This document shows, piece by piece, positions 1 through 6,895 of a DNA stretch of 12,553 nt. The translations under genes and the position numbers were made by a program. Source of the stretch: Verrucomicrobia bacterium UBA2970 (GTDB lineage: Bacteria > Verrucomicrobiota > Verrucomicrobiia > Limisphaerales > AAA164-E04). How positions within the stretch are numbered: the stretch's first letter is position 1; each line of letters begins with the position of its first letter. The stretch is from assembly GCA_002348345.1 (NCBI GenBank), contig DEAY01000241.1, positions 1 through 12,553 of the forward strand, written 5' to 3'. The notes beneath the pieces were generated by a model. That model was not told the origin of the DNA and did no database searches. It saw nothing but the letters and a program-made list of their open reading frames with translations.

Positions 1-864
1 AAGTTGTTTGCTCGGCTTACTTTCCTCGGTGACGGTGCCTGGCTGATGGAGGCAGCGGTCATGAATGGCCTGGGCTGTCTCTTTGCTCCAGATGCGTTCG
101 GCCTTGAGGTCAGGGTCTTTTTCCCTGTCTTGCTTTTTGAAACCCTCGTCAAACCAGCGACCCGCATAGGCACCGGCTTCTGCCTGGAAGGTGGCATGCA
201 GCTCCCAATAATCCCTGGACTTGAACTTTTTAATCTTTTGTTCGCGGTCCACCAGGATGGTCAAGGTCGGGGTCTGAACCCTTCCAACGGTCGTCAGGTA
301 AAACCCTCCCGACTTGGAGTTGAAGGCCGTCATGGCCCTTGTCCCATTGATGCCGACCAGCCAGTCTGATTCGGACCGGCAGACAGCCGCGTCCGCCAGC
401 GGCTGCATGGCTTCGTCCGAACGAAGTCGATCAAAACCATCCCGAATGGACTTCGGGGTCATCGATTGCAACCAAAGCCGCTTCACGGGTTTTTTCGACT
501 TAGCATGCTGAACGATGTAACGGAAAATCAGTTCTCCTTCCCGTCCGGCGTCGCAAGCGTTGATCAGGCAATCGACATCCTTGCGCTTGATGAGACGTTT
601 GAGCAGTTTGAGCCGGGACTCCGTCTTGGAGATCGGTTTGAGGTCAAAGTGAGGGGGAATATGGGGAAGCTGGGCAAACGTCCATTTCCCGCGTTTGACC
701 TCGTTTTCGGGAGGGACGGTGATCTCTAGAAGATGGCCGACCGCCGAGGAGATGACGAAGTCATCGTTCTCGAAATAGTCGTCTTTCCGCGTAAAACCCC
801 CAACGGCTCGGGCGATGTCCGAGGCGACAGACGGTTTCTCCGCAATGACCAGTGACTTACCCAT
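1..864 (-). CDS. topB: DNA topoisomerase III, N-terminal part (cut by window edge)
   Basis: Type IA topoisomerase that passes single strands to decatenate and relax negatively supercoiled DNA in the cytoplasm. The frame was read on the minus strand from ATG at 864-862 and stays open to base 1, giving 288 residues. It begins MGKSLVIAEKPSVASDIARA, a TOPRIM start with the conserved Glu at residue 9. The second TOPRIM motif, ACDAGREGELIF, lies at about residues 103-114, with Asp105, Glu109 and Glu111. After it come the type IA stretches SDWLVGINGTRAMT and GRVQTPTL, and the visible part ends at VTEESKPSKQL. In E. coli TopB (about 650 residues) the active-site tyrosine lies beyond this point, so it should be just outside the window. 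No clear Shine-Dalgarno precedes the ATG; the upstream sequence is AT-rich (AATAAATAAAG). The gene is divergent from the 1151-4033 cluster. The identification is very secure; only the missing C-terminus is unknown. Confidence 0.96.
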   Translation of the reverse strand, partial: MGKSLVIAEKPSVASDIARAVGGFTRKDDYFENDDFVISSAVGHLLEITVPPENEVKRGKWTFAQLPHIPPHFDLKPISKTESRLKLLKRLIKRKDVDCLINACDAGREGELIFRYIVQHAKSKKPVKRLWLQSMTPKSIRDGFDRLRSDEAMQPLADAAVCRSESDWLVGINGTRAMTAFNSKSGGFYLTTVGRVQTPTLTILVDREQKIKKFKSRDYWELHATFQAEAGAYAGRWFDEGFKKQDREKDPDLKAERIWSKETAQAIHDRCLHQPGTVTEESKPSKQL

Positions 865-1150
865 CTTTATTTATTGAACGGTTACCAATCCCGGGAGCAA
901 CCGCGCAAGCGTTTTTTTGTGACGGGTTGCAAAAGCGAGCATCACTGGGGGGGGGGATTGTGTGGGAACGCCCTTCTCAGGACAACCCAGGAAGGCCGGA
1001 AGGAAAAGGGCCTGCTTGCGGAGAGCGGGGCTCAAGCGCTTCCCCAATCGCGTTTTTCCGGTGAGGTAATGGGCACCAAGATCGGTCGCGTCATCGTGAG
1101 GAATTTGAAGTTTTTGTTTTCCCGCCGCTTGGTCTAGATTCCCCAGTCGC
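865..1150. other. Divergent intergenic region between topB and the 1151 cluster
   Basis: This 286-base gap separates two divergent transcription units and should hold both promoters. It contains a run of ten G residues at 947-956 and T-rich patches at 911-917 and 1111-1120. Near its right end is the TAGATT hexamer at 1135-1140. Open frames on both strands here translate to low-complexity, arginine-, leucine- or serine-rich text with no recognisable domain, so I call no gene. Confidence 0.6.
1133..1143 (+). promoter_or_regulatory. Candidate -10 region (TAGATT) of the 1151 cluster
   Basis: The 11-mer TCTAGATTCCC recurs exactly at 8121-8131 before another gene. TAGATT at 1135-1140 would place transcription start near 1147, only a few bases before the ATG at 1151, and no ribosome-binding sequence lies in between. 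The -35 match is weak: TTGAAG at 1105-1110 is 24 bases away, and the T-rich stretch 1111-1119 is nearer but poor. The repeat and position are seen; promoter function is inferred. Confidence 0.45.
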
Positions 1151-1216
1151 ATGGTTATTGTGGGCAAACTTCTCCTGGCGCTCGTCGTTGGGATCATTCT
1201 CGTCGCACTGCTTTGA
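1151..1216 (+). CDS. 21-residue hydrophobic membrane peptide
   Basis: ATG at 1151 opens a short frame ending with TGA at 1214-1216. The product starts MVIVGKLLLALVVGIILVAL and ends Leu-stop: one Lys at position 6, the rest almost all aliphatic, which is enough for one membrane-spanning helix. Its stop overlaps the TTG start of the next gene as TTGA, the classic geometry of translational coupling. A candidate -10 hexamer ends ten bases before the ATG. It may be a genuine small membrane protein that acts with the next gene, or a leader peptide whose translation delivers ribosomes to that weak TTG start. I do not recognise a family. Composition, overlap and promoter position support it, but at this length chance cannot be excluded. 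Confidence 0.5.
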   Translation: MVIVGKLLLALVVGIILVALL

Positions 1217-1641
1217 AACGGTCTTTTCGTTATGGCAGCGACCCTTTGTGCATGCTTTGTTGCGCCCTCTATCTGTTGAACCGGATTGGATTGGCCGCGG
1301 GAATCGGGACGGTTTGGACGCGCTCCTACCTCAGTGACTTCTTGCTGATTCCCTGTGCTTTGCCGTGGTTGCTATGGGTCCACGCCTGGTTGGGGTGGCG
1401 CGTCAAGGAGGCCGTTCCCTCGGTTGGCGAGGTGATGGGCCATCTTGTCGTTTGGTCCATCGTGGCGGAGTGGGTTGGACCTCGCTTGTTTTCCCATTCC
1501 GTGGCAGACTGGGGCGACGTGGTGGCCTACGGCTCGGGAGGAGTGTTGGCTCTGTGCTGGTGGGGGTTAGCACCGAGGGGAAGGAAAGGGGATCCGCACC
1601 ATTGGAAACTCGAGGTGGCAACTGGGAATCGTGATGAATGA
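1213..1641 (+). CDS. Small four-helix membrane protein, unknown function
   Basis: This 142-residue protein starts at TTG 1213, overlapping the upstream stop codon. TTG is preferred over the ATG at 1252 because the segment RYGSDPLC before that ATG looks like a conserved N-terminus. Four hydrophobic segments are visible, at about residues 11-32, 40-62, 73-93 and 102-120. Acidic or polar residues are embedded between them (SDFLLIPC, GEVMGH, AEWVGP, WGDVVAYGSGG). The last two helices resemble in layout the E...D...N/G pattern of VanZ-like proteins, but this is only a resemblance and I assign no function. The tail after residue 120 is charged and hydrophilic. It overlaps the following DCC-family gene by eight bases, so the two are almost certainly co-transcribed and may act together in the membrane. 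The gene is real on length, composition and gene packing. Confidence 0.75.
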   Translation: MKRSFRYGSDPLCMLCCALYLLNRIGLAAGIGTVWTRSYLSDFLLIPCALPWLLWVHAWLGWRVKEAVPSVGEVMGHLVVWSIVAEWVGPRLFSHSVADWGDVVAYGSGGVLALCWWGLAPRGRKGDPHHWKLEVATGNRDE

Positions 1642-2065
1642 GGTCGAAGCAGTGAAATCAGATCGACACATTGTCCTCTACGATGGGGATTGCGCGATGT
1701 GCACCTTTCAAAAACGGTGTTTGACCTGGATGGACTGGTGCGATGTGGTCAGTTTTGTCCCCATTTCAGAGGCGCAGGAGAAGGGCCTGGCCCCAACCCT
1801 CTCGCGTGAGGATCTGTTGGAAGCGATTCACTGCTTGGCCTTGGACGGGCGAATTCATCGGGGGGCACGGTGCATTCGGTTTGTCGGGTTGCGGATGCCG
1901 CTTCTCGTTCCATTGGCATTGTTCATGTGGATTCCTGGGGTCATATGGGTGGCTGAAATCGTATATCGATGGATCAGCCGCAATCGGCATGTGATTAGCC
2001 GGGTCTTTGGGTGTAAGGGCGCTTGCGCCGTCATGCCGGAGAGGCGCCGGGATGATCCGGCGTGA
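1634..2065 (+). CDS. DCC-family thiol-disulfide oxidoreductase-like protein (DUF393)
   Basis: The DCC/DUF393 (YuxK-like) family is named for its DxxCxxC signature and is thought to have a thioredoxin-like fold with a redox CxxC pair. Here, starting from ATG 1634, the N-terminus runs HIVLYDGDCAMC with Asp17, Cys20 and Cys23, matching the family start. Family features continue with a basic/aromatic segment, a hydrophobic stretch LLVPLALFMWIPGVIWVAEI, and the tail YRWISRNRHVISRVFGC. Extra cysteines occur near the end (FGCKGACAV). The length of 143 residues is normal for the family. GTG at 1631 is an equally open start one codon earlier; GGGA six bases before ATG 1634 is a weak ribosome site. It overlaps the preceding membrane-protein gene and lies 60 bases before the cyclase gene. 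The substrate is unknown; the neighbours suggest work at the membrane. Confidence 0.88.
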   Translation: MNEVEAVKSDRHIVLYDGDCAMCTFQKRCLTWMDWCDVVSFVPISEAQEKGLAPTLSREDLLEAIHCLALDGRIHRGARCIRFVGLRMPLLVPLALFMWIPGVIWVAEIVYRWISRNRHVISRVFGCKGACAVMPERRRDDPA

Positions 2066-2113
2066 GGGCGCGGCGGACGGGGGACTGGATTTTTGGTATG
2101 ACTCGATGTGGTT

Positions 2114-2120
2114 GAGGGAG
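2114..2120 (+). promoter_or_regulatory. Ribosome-binding site deciding the cyclase start
   Basis: GAGGGAG ends five bases before ATG 2126 and favours this start over the in-frame GTG at 2108, which would add six residues and has no such sequence before it. TATGAC at 2097-2102 is a possible internal -10 but has no convincing -35. Confidence 0.6.
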
Positions 2121-2125
2121 CAGGA

Positions 2126-4033
2126 ATGGATTGCCAGCGAATAGAGGATGCCTATCAGCAAGTTCGGGGTCGTCTCTTGGCGGCGCGAACGGAGGGGCAT
2201 TATTGGGAAGGAGAGCTCAGTAGCAGTCCTCTCTCGACGGCGACCGCCGTCACCGCGCTGGCGATTGCCGACCGTGTCCTTTCTCCCGATCAACCCCGCT
2301 ACATGGAGATGGTCAAGCGGGGATTGGCGTGGATTGCGGCGCAGGCCAATGAGGACGGTGGATGGGGAGACACCGACCGAAGTGTCAGTAACGTGAGCAC
2401 GACGGTGCTTTGTTGGGCGGCTCTTGCCTGGGCGGACCCTGAGGATGAGGCGCTTCAAGCGACCGTTAAGGGCGCCGAATCCTGGCTGACCAAGGAATCT
2501 GGTGGACTGGGGGCGGCACAAATCGCCCAGGCGGTGACGGCCCGCTACGGCCGCGACCGGACATTTTCCGTCCCCATCCTGACCATGGCGGTTTTGTCCG
2601 GAAGGTTGGGGCCGGGCCGTCAGGCCTGGAAGTGGGTCAAATCGTTGCCTTTCGAGTTGGCGACCTTCCCTGCGAGCTGGTATGCGGCGCTGCGTCTTCC
2701 GGTGGTCAGCTATGCGCTGCCGGCCCTGATTGCGATGGGGATTGCGAGGCATACCCACTTGCCGTGTCGAAGCCCGATTTGGCGAGGGGTCCGGGCTTCC
2801 CTGAAGCCCAAGTGCATGGCGATTCTGTCCGCCATCCAACCCAGCAACGGGGGGTTCTTGGAGGCGACTCCTCTGACCAGCTTTGTCGCCATGAGTTTGG
2901 CGTCAAGCCGTCTCGCCGGTCACCCGGTCACGTTGAAAGCGGTGGAGTTTATCGTGAACGCGGTGCGCCCGGACGGGAGTTGGCCCATTGATACCAACCT
3001 CTCTACCTGGCTCACATCCCTTTCCGTGGGTGCATTGGGTGAGGGGGGGCTGGATGGGGTGGATGAATCCGAGCAGGTTGCCCTAAAGCAGTGGCTGCAC
3101 AACCAGCAATACACCCGCCGCCATCCTTACACCCAAGCCGCTCCCGGAGGTTGGGCGTGGACGCCTCTTCCCGGTGGAGTTCCCGACGCCGATGACACCG
3201 CGGGGGCTCTGGTGGCCCTGAGCCACTTTTGGGATGACCAGGACCGTGACCGCCGGGTTGCCAAGGATGGGAGTAATTGGTTGTACCGGCTCCAGAACCA
3301 GGACGGGGGCATTCCGACTTTCTGCCAGGGGTGGGGACATTTAGCGTTTGATCGAAGCAGTCCTGACATCACCGCGCATAGTATCCGGGCATGGACTCGC
3401 TGGATTCCGAACCTGATGCCGAACGATCAGTACCGAGCCCGGCGGGGGCTGAAGCGAGCGCTTTCCTATTTAATTCGAGCCCAACGAGGCGATGGAACCT
3501 GGTGCCCGCTATGGTTTGGCAACCAAGAAGCACCGCAGGATGAGAATCCCACCTATGGTACGGCTCGAGTTGTTGTGGCCCTGTTGGAATTACCGGGAAA
3601 ACTCGATCCCCGGGTGATGCGGGCGTTGGAGCAAGCGGTCCACTGGTTGGTGCTCAACCAGAATAATGACGGGGGCTGGGGGGGAGGATTTGGGACACGA
3701 TCCTCAACGGAGGAAACCGCTTTGGCGACCGAGGCGCTGATCGCTTGTCTGAAAAGGGATCTGAATCACGAGGGGCTCGATGGCCGGTGGCTCGAGTCAG
3801 CAGCCTCCAACGGGCTTGATTGGTTACTCCGTCGGATTGAATCGGATCCGGATTGGAGTGCGAGCCCCATCGGCTTTTACTTCGCCAAGCTATGGTATTA
3901 TGAAACCCTCTACCCCCTGATCTTCGCCCTGGGGGCGCTGCGTCGGGCTCGGGAACAGTGGCCGCTAGATCCTCCCTCAAACTCCGATGAGGAACAAGGG
4001 GAGCCCGAACCCCGGTCCACGGTGTCCTCATGA
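2126..4033 (+). CDS. Squalene-hopene-cyclase-like class II terpene cyclase
   Basis: A 635-residue protein with the (alpha/alpha)6-barrel repeat pattern of squalene-hopene/oxidosqualene cyclases, which protonate a polyprenoid and fold it into rings at the membrane surface. The acid motif DADDT is at residues 354-358, and the middle Asp356 corresponds to the proton donor of DxDD cyclases. QW-like repeats occur near residues 73-80 (QANEDGGW), 238-244, 283-286 (DGSW), 390-395 (QNQDGG), 453-459 (QRGDGTW) and 512-518 (QNNDGGW). SPDITAHS and NPTYGTARVV match equivalent SHC blocks, and the C-terminal GFYFAKLWYYETLYPLIFA replaces the SHC block GFPRVFYLKYHMYR. The length is close to normal SHC. The N-terminus (HYWEGELSSSPLSTATAV) and several aromatic positions are diverged, so the product may not be hopene. 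The gene follows the DCC gene on the same strand; no squalene synthase or hpn gene lies in the window. Confidence 0.88.
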   Translation: MDCQRIEDAYQQVRGRLLAARTEGHYWEGELSSSPLSTATAVTALAIADRVLSPDQPRYMEMVKRGLAWIAAQANEDGGWGDTDRSVSNVSTTVLCWAALAWADPEDEALQATVKGAESWLTKESGGLGAAQIAQAVTARYGRDRTFSVPILTMAVLSGRLGPGRQAWKWVKSLPFELATFPASWYAALRLPVVSYALPALIAMGIARHTHLPCRSPIWRGVRASLKPKCMAILSAIQPSNGGFLEATPLTSFVAMSLASSRLAGHPVTLKAVEFIVNAVRPDGSWPIDTNLSTWLTSLSVGALGEGGLDGVDESEQVALKQWLHNQQYTRRHPYTQAAPGGWAWTPLPGGVPDADDTAGALVALSHFWDDQDRDRRVAKDGSNWLYRLQNQDGGIPTFCQGWGHLAFDRSSPDITAHSIRAWTRWIPNLMPNDQYRARRGLKRALSYLIRAQRGDGTWCPLWFGNQEAPQDENPTYGTARVVVALLELPGKLDPRVMRALEQAVHWLVLNQNNDGGWGGGFGTRSSTEETALATEALIACLKRDLNHEGLDGRWLESAASNGLDWLLRRIESDPDWSASPIGFYFAKLWYYETLYPLIFALGALRRAREQWPLDPPSNSDEEQGEPEPRSTVSS

Positions 4034-4572
4034 GAGAGGGCCTCTTTTGGCAACGGTTTCTTCCAATAGGCGAGGTTGCTTTCTTTTTGACATGAACGCG
4101 AGGAAGGCCCGGAGGATGGAGGTTCGGGTTTTTCGGAAAGCGATGAGTTTCTTGGGGATGTCATGAGCCGGGTGAAAACCAGTGTGTGAAGAAAGGAAGG
4201 GCTCCTCAGAATGGGGTGGGCAATGGTTGGAAGATCGGGCCCGGGTTCAAGACGGGGTCTCAATGCGACGCCTCCGTCAGGGTACACGCGCTGCCAAGGG
4301 GTTTGGGTGGGGTGAGAGGGCGGAGTCGGCGTAGCAGGAGGGTTTGAAGTTTGAACCGAAGAATTCTCGGTTGAACACCTTGGCGGTTTTCCGTGCGCGT
4401 TTCCTACTCCGAGGCAATATAGTCCAGAATCCACCTTGATGTTTCGAAAAAAGTGATTTTTTTGAAAAAAGAATGATTTTTTTCAGTGAGCGATCGGGGA
4501 GATCAGACGAGTGAGGGGATTGGACGGCTTCCCATCCTTGTTTCGGCCGAAAAAAACCGGCAACGTATTGCG
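4034..4572. other. Long gene-poor region upstream of the sulfatase
   Basis: This 539-base stretch has no convincing gene. A weak inverted repeat with following Ts (AGAG-GGC-CTCT, then TTT) lies just after the cyclase stop and might end transcription. A consensus-like TTGACA at 4087-4092 has no partner -10. TATAGT at 4418-4423 has no -35 at a proper distance. The minus-strand frame through 3910-4434 reads as Ser/Pro/Arg-rich text and overlaps the cyclase end, so it is not called. The only striking element is the A/T repeat at 4446-4483. The sulfatase frame is open back to a GTG at 4486, but that extension does not look like an export signal. Confidence 0.6.
4446..4483. repeat. A/T-tract imperfect tandem repeat, probably curved DNA
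   Basis: There are two head-to-tail copies. The first, GAAAAAAGTGATTTTTTT, is 18 bases at 4446-4463. The second, GAAAAAAGAATGATTTTTTT, is 20 bases at 4464-4483 and carries two extra As in the middle. Each copy is itself an A6...T7 inverted repeat. The tracts recur at roughly helical spacing inside GC-rich DNA, as in intrinsically bent upstream elements. It lies about 90 bases before the sulfatase ATG. A weak hairpin or terminator role is also possible. Confidence 0.75.
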
Positions 4573-6027
4573 ATGGATCGATTCTGTGTTAGGGTAAAAT
4601 TCACCCTGGTTTCTTTTGTCTTCTGCCACCTAGCCTTGGCCGCCGGCTCGCCAAATTTGATTTTGATCTTGGTGGACGATTTGGGCTGGCGGGATTTGTC
4701 GTGCCAGGGAAGCGATTACTACCGAACGCCTCATATCGATCGGCTAGCGGAGGAGGGGATGCGCTTCACTAATGGCTATGCGGCCTGTGCCGTGTGTTCG
4801 CCGACCCGTGCGGCGGTGATGACCGGGCGCTACCCTGGTCGTGTGGGCGTCACCGACTGGATTCGATCCCGCTTCCAACGAGGAGGGATCGGCACGCCGG
4901 ATCAGAATCCGACTGACTACGTGGGCGGGGCAAACCGGCGTTTCCTCTGTCCGCCCAACCCGTATTGGATGGAGCACGGGGAGGTTACGATCGCTGAACG
5001 GCTCAAGGCTAAGGGATATCGCTCGGCCCATATCGGCAAGTGGCACCTGGGAGACGATGACTGGTATCCGACGGGGCAGGGTTTTGATGAGAATTTTGGA
5101 GGCTGTGACTACGGCCAGCCCCCCTCCTACTTTGACCCCTATCAGCAGCCCAAGCATCGTCATGAGATGATTCGCGCGGGCATCCCTCATCTGCCGGGAA
5201 GACAGGAGGGTCAGTATCTGACCGATCGGGAGGCCGATGAGGCCGTAGCCTTTATTCGGCGCTCGCAGGATGGCCCCTTCTTTCTCCACCTGGCACACTA
5301 TGCCGTGCACACGCCGATCCAGGCGGAGCCTGAAGTTGCTGCAAGGTATCGTCTTGATGGCAAAACGGAAACCCAAGCCAGATATGCGGCGATGGTCGAG
5401 TCGGTAGATCGGTCAACGAAAAGGATTTTTGGGGTGTTGGAGGAATTGGGTCTTGATCAGCAAACCTTGGTCCTTTTTACCTCGGACAATGGTGGCCTTG
5501 ATCGCCAGGGAAGCCCGACGGAGAACGCGCCGCTTCGCTCGGGGAAAGGGTATGCCTACGAGGGAGGGATTCGAGTCCCCTTCCTCGCCCGGTGGCCGGG
5601 AGTGATTCCGGCGGGGACAATCTCGGAGGTACCGGTTTGCTCGATCGACATATTGCCGACCTTTCTTGAGGCTGCCGGGCTTGCTCCGGAGGATTCGATT
5701 GAGGTGGATGGCTTGTCCCTGATGACGCATCTGCGCTCTGGAGGAAGCAAGCCGGTCGAGCGGCGTTCGCTCTATTGGCATTTTCCGCACTACCGCCATG
5801 ACCCCGGGCCCTACAGCATCATTCGTCGAGGGCAATGGAAGCTGATCAAGTTCTATGAGGGGCCGATGGAGCTCTTTCATCTGGGAGATGATTTGGGAGA
5901 GTCACGGGACCTCGGAGCGAGACATCCGATTCGGGTCCGGTCCATGGAGGCGGAGTTGATGCAGGCTCTGGATAAAATGGGCGCGCGGCTTCCCAGAAGA
6001 AACCCCGATTTCAAATCGGCACCGTAA
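4573..6027 (+). CDS. Secreted type I (formylglycine-dependent) sulfatase
   Basis: Arylsulfatase-family enzyme that hydrolyses sulfate esters, probably on a polysaccharide, outside the cytoplasm. ATG 4573 gives 484 residues with an export signal: basic start MDRFCVRVK, a hydrophobic core to about residue 22, and a likely cleavage after ALAA at 21-24. The upstream GTG 4486 would bury this signal behind 29 residues. LVDDLGW gives metal-binding Asp35 and Asp36. The sulfatase signature CSPTR occupies residues 75-79, with Cys75 the residue matured to formylglycine. HIGKWHLG supplies the active-site Lys and His, and SDNGG at 304-308 the remaining metal ligands. The C-terminal subdomain (SLYWHFPHY, RRGQWKLI, ELFHLGDDLGE) is complete. 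No maturase gene is nearby, so activation must come from elsewhere in the genome. DUF4159 follows after ten bases. The substrate cannot be told from sequence. No ribosome site is obvious before the ATG. Confidence 0.95.
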   Translation: MDRFCVRVKFTLVSFVFCHLALAAGSPNLILILVDDLGWRDLSCQGSDYYRTPHIDRLAEEGMRFTNGYAACAVCSPTRAAVMTGRYPGRVGVTDWIRSRFQRGGIGTPDQNPTDYVGGANRRFLCPPNPYWMEHGEVTIAERLKAKGYRSAHIGKWHLGDDDWYPTGQGFDENFGGCDYGQPPSYFDPYQQPKHRHEMIRAGIPHLPGRQEGQYLTDREADEAVAFIRRSQDGPFFLHLAHYAVHTPIQAEPEVAARYRLDGKTETQARYAAMVESVDRSTKRIFGVLEELGLDQQTLVLFTSDNGGLDRQGSPTENAPLRSGKGYAYEGGIRVPFLARWPGVIPAGTISEVPVCSIDILPTFLEAAGLAPEDSIEVDGLSLMTHLRSGGSKPVERRSLYWHFPHYRHDPGPYSIIRRGQWKLIKFYEGPMELFHLGDDLGESRDLGARHPIRVRSMEAELMQALDKMGARLPRRNPDFKSAP

Positions 6028-6037
6028 ACCGCCGTTG

Positions 6038-6889
6038 ATGAGACGCCAGGCGAGAATCGAGAAACCTCGCTCGATCCTTTTGCTCAGGGTGGTCCTTGCT
6101 CTTATTGGCCTCGAGAATGGAGCCCGGGGGGATGGGTCGTTCTCGTCCCGTGGCGAATGGGGTGAAGACCGATTCCGGATGGTCCGGATTCGTTATGATA
6201 GTGTGGGAGGCAACGGCGAAGCCTATTATTACTACGAAGGTCGCCTTTGGCAGCGGTGGGAGACCGACTTCCCGCGGGCCGAGCTAAACTTTCTCCATCG
6301 GTTGGCGGAACTGACCTCTCTCATGACCGATCCCGAGCCCCTCAGCCTGTCATTGACCGACCCACGACTCTTGAGTCATCCCTTTATCTTCATGAGTGAT
6401 GTCGGTTGGCAGCGACTTGGAAAAGAGGAGCAGAGGGCATTACGGGCTTATCTGGAACAGGGAGGATTCCTCTGGGTGGACGACTTTTGGGGCGACGCCG
6501 AGTGGGAGAATCTCGTGACCATGAGCCAAGCGGCGTTTCCGGACTGGACGTGGCGGGCGTTGCCTCCGGACCATGCTCTGCTCAGGATGGTTTATCCCCT
6601 CAAGCAGTGTCCTCAAGTTCCGGCCCGTCTCTTCTACGAAAGTACAGGGCTCCCTTTTGATCCTCCTTGGATGCATCGGCAGCCCAATGGGGGGGAGGCG
6701 GATCTGTCCCAGGTGCACCTTCGCGGGCTATTCGACTCCCGCGGGAGGATGGTGGCTGTCGCAACCCACAACACCGACATCGCTGACGGCTGGGAACGGG
6801 AGGGAGAGGACGAAGAGTATTTTATGAAATTCTCGGTTCACACCTATGCCCTGGGGATCAATATTCTCGTCTTCGCGATGACCCATTGA
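6038..6889 (+). CDS. Exported DUF4159 domain protein
   Basis: A 283-residue protein from ATG 6038 (a TTG directly before it is possible). The N-terminus has clustered basic residues, then the hydrophobic stretch SILLLRVVLALIGL, suggesting a signal peptide or anchor. From about residue 45 it follows the DUF4159 pattern: FRMVRIRYDSVGGNGEAYYY, then WETDFPRAELNFLHRLAELT, PFIFMSDVGWQ, GGFLWVDDFWGDAEW, VATHNTDIADGWEREGE and the terminal GINILVFAMTH. DUF4159 proteins are common in Planctomycetes and Verrucomicrobia, have a glutamine-amidotransferase-like fold, and often sit in gene sets with MoxR ATPases and DUF58 proteins; none of those are seen here. It lies ten bases after the sulfatase and is probably co-transcribed with it. 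The biochemical function is not established, and the link with sulfate-ester degradation is inference only. Confidence 0.9.
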   Translation: MRRQARIEKPRSILLLRVVLALIGLENGARGDGSFSSRGEWGEDRFRMVRIRYDSVGGNGEAYYYYEGRLWQRWETDFPRAELNFLHRLAELTSLMTDPEPLSLSLTDPRLLSHPFIFMSDVGWQRLGKEEQRALRAYLEQGGFLWVDDFWGDAEWENLVTMSQAAFPDWTWRALPPDHALLRMVYPLKQCPQVPARLFYESTGLPFDPPWMHRQPNGGEADLSQVHLRGLFDSRGRMVAVATHNTDIADGWEREGEDEEYFMKFSVHTYALGINILVFAMTH

Positions 6890-6895
6890 CGTTGC

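Noticed and set aside
874..1137. 87-codon plus-strand frame in the topB upstream gap
   Set aside because: It starts at TTG with no ribosome site, runs through the G10 tract and has no family resemblance. A protein gene would also displace the expected divergent promoters.
1766..2839. 357-codon minus-strand open frame
   Set aside because: Antisense to the DCC and cyclase genes, which have strong family motifs; its product is low-complexity basic text typical of shadow frames in GC-rich DNA.
4092..4166. 24-codon frame beginning at the ATG in TTGACATG
   Set aside because: Very basic product (MNARKARRMEV...) without ribosome site or neighbour coupling; the TTGACA before it has no matching -10, so it is probably chance.
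3910..4434. 174-codon minus-strand open frame reaching into the 4034-4572 gap
   Set aside because: It overlaps the cyclase C-terminus antisense, is Ser/Pro-rich, and has no recognisable domain or start signal.
4034..4572. Possible riboswitch or structured RNA before the sulfatase
   Set aside because: I could not recognise a known riboswitch core or a strong conserved stem set; only the A/T repeat stands out.
4744..5376. 210-codon minus-strand open frame
   Set aside because: Antisense to the sulfatase catalytic core; no domain features.
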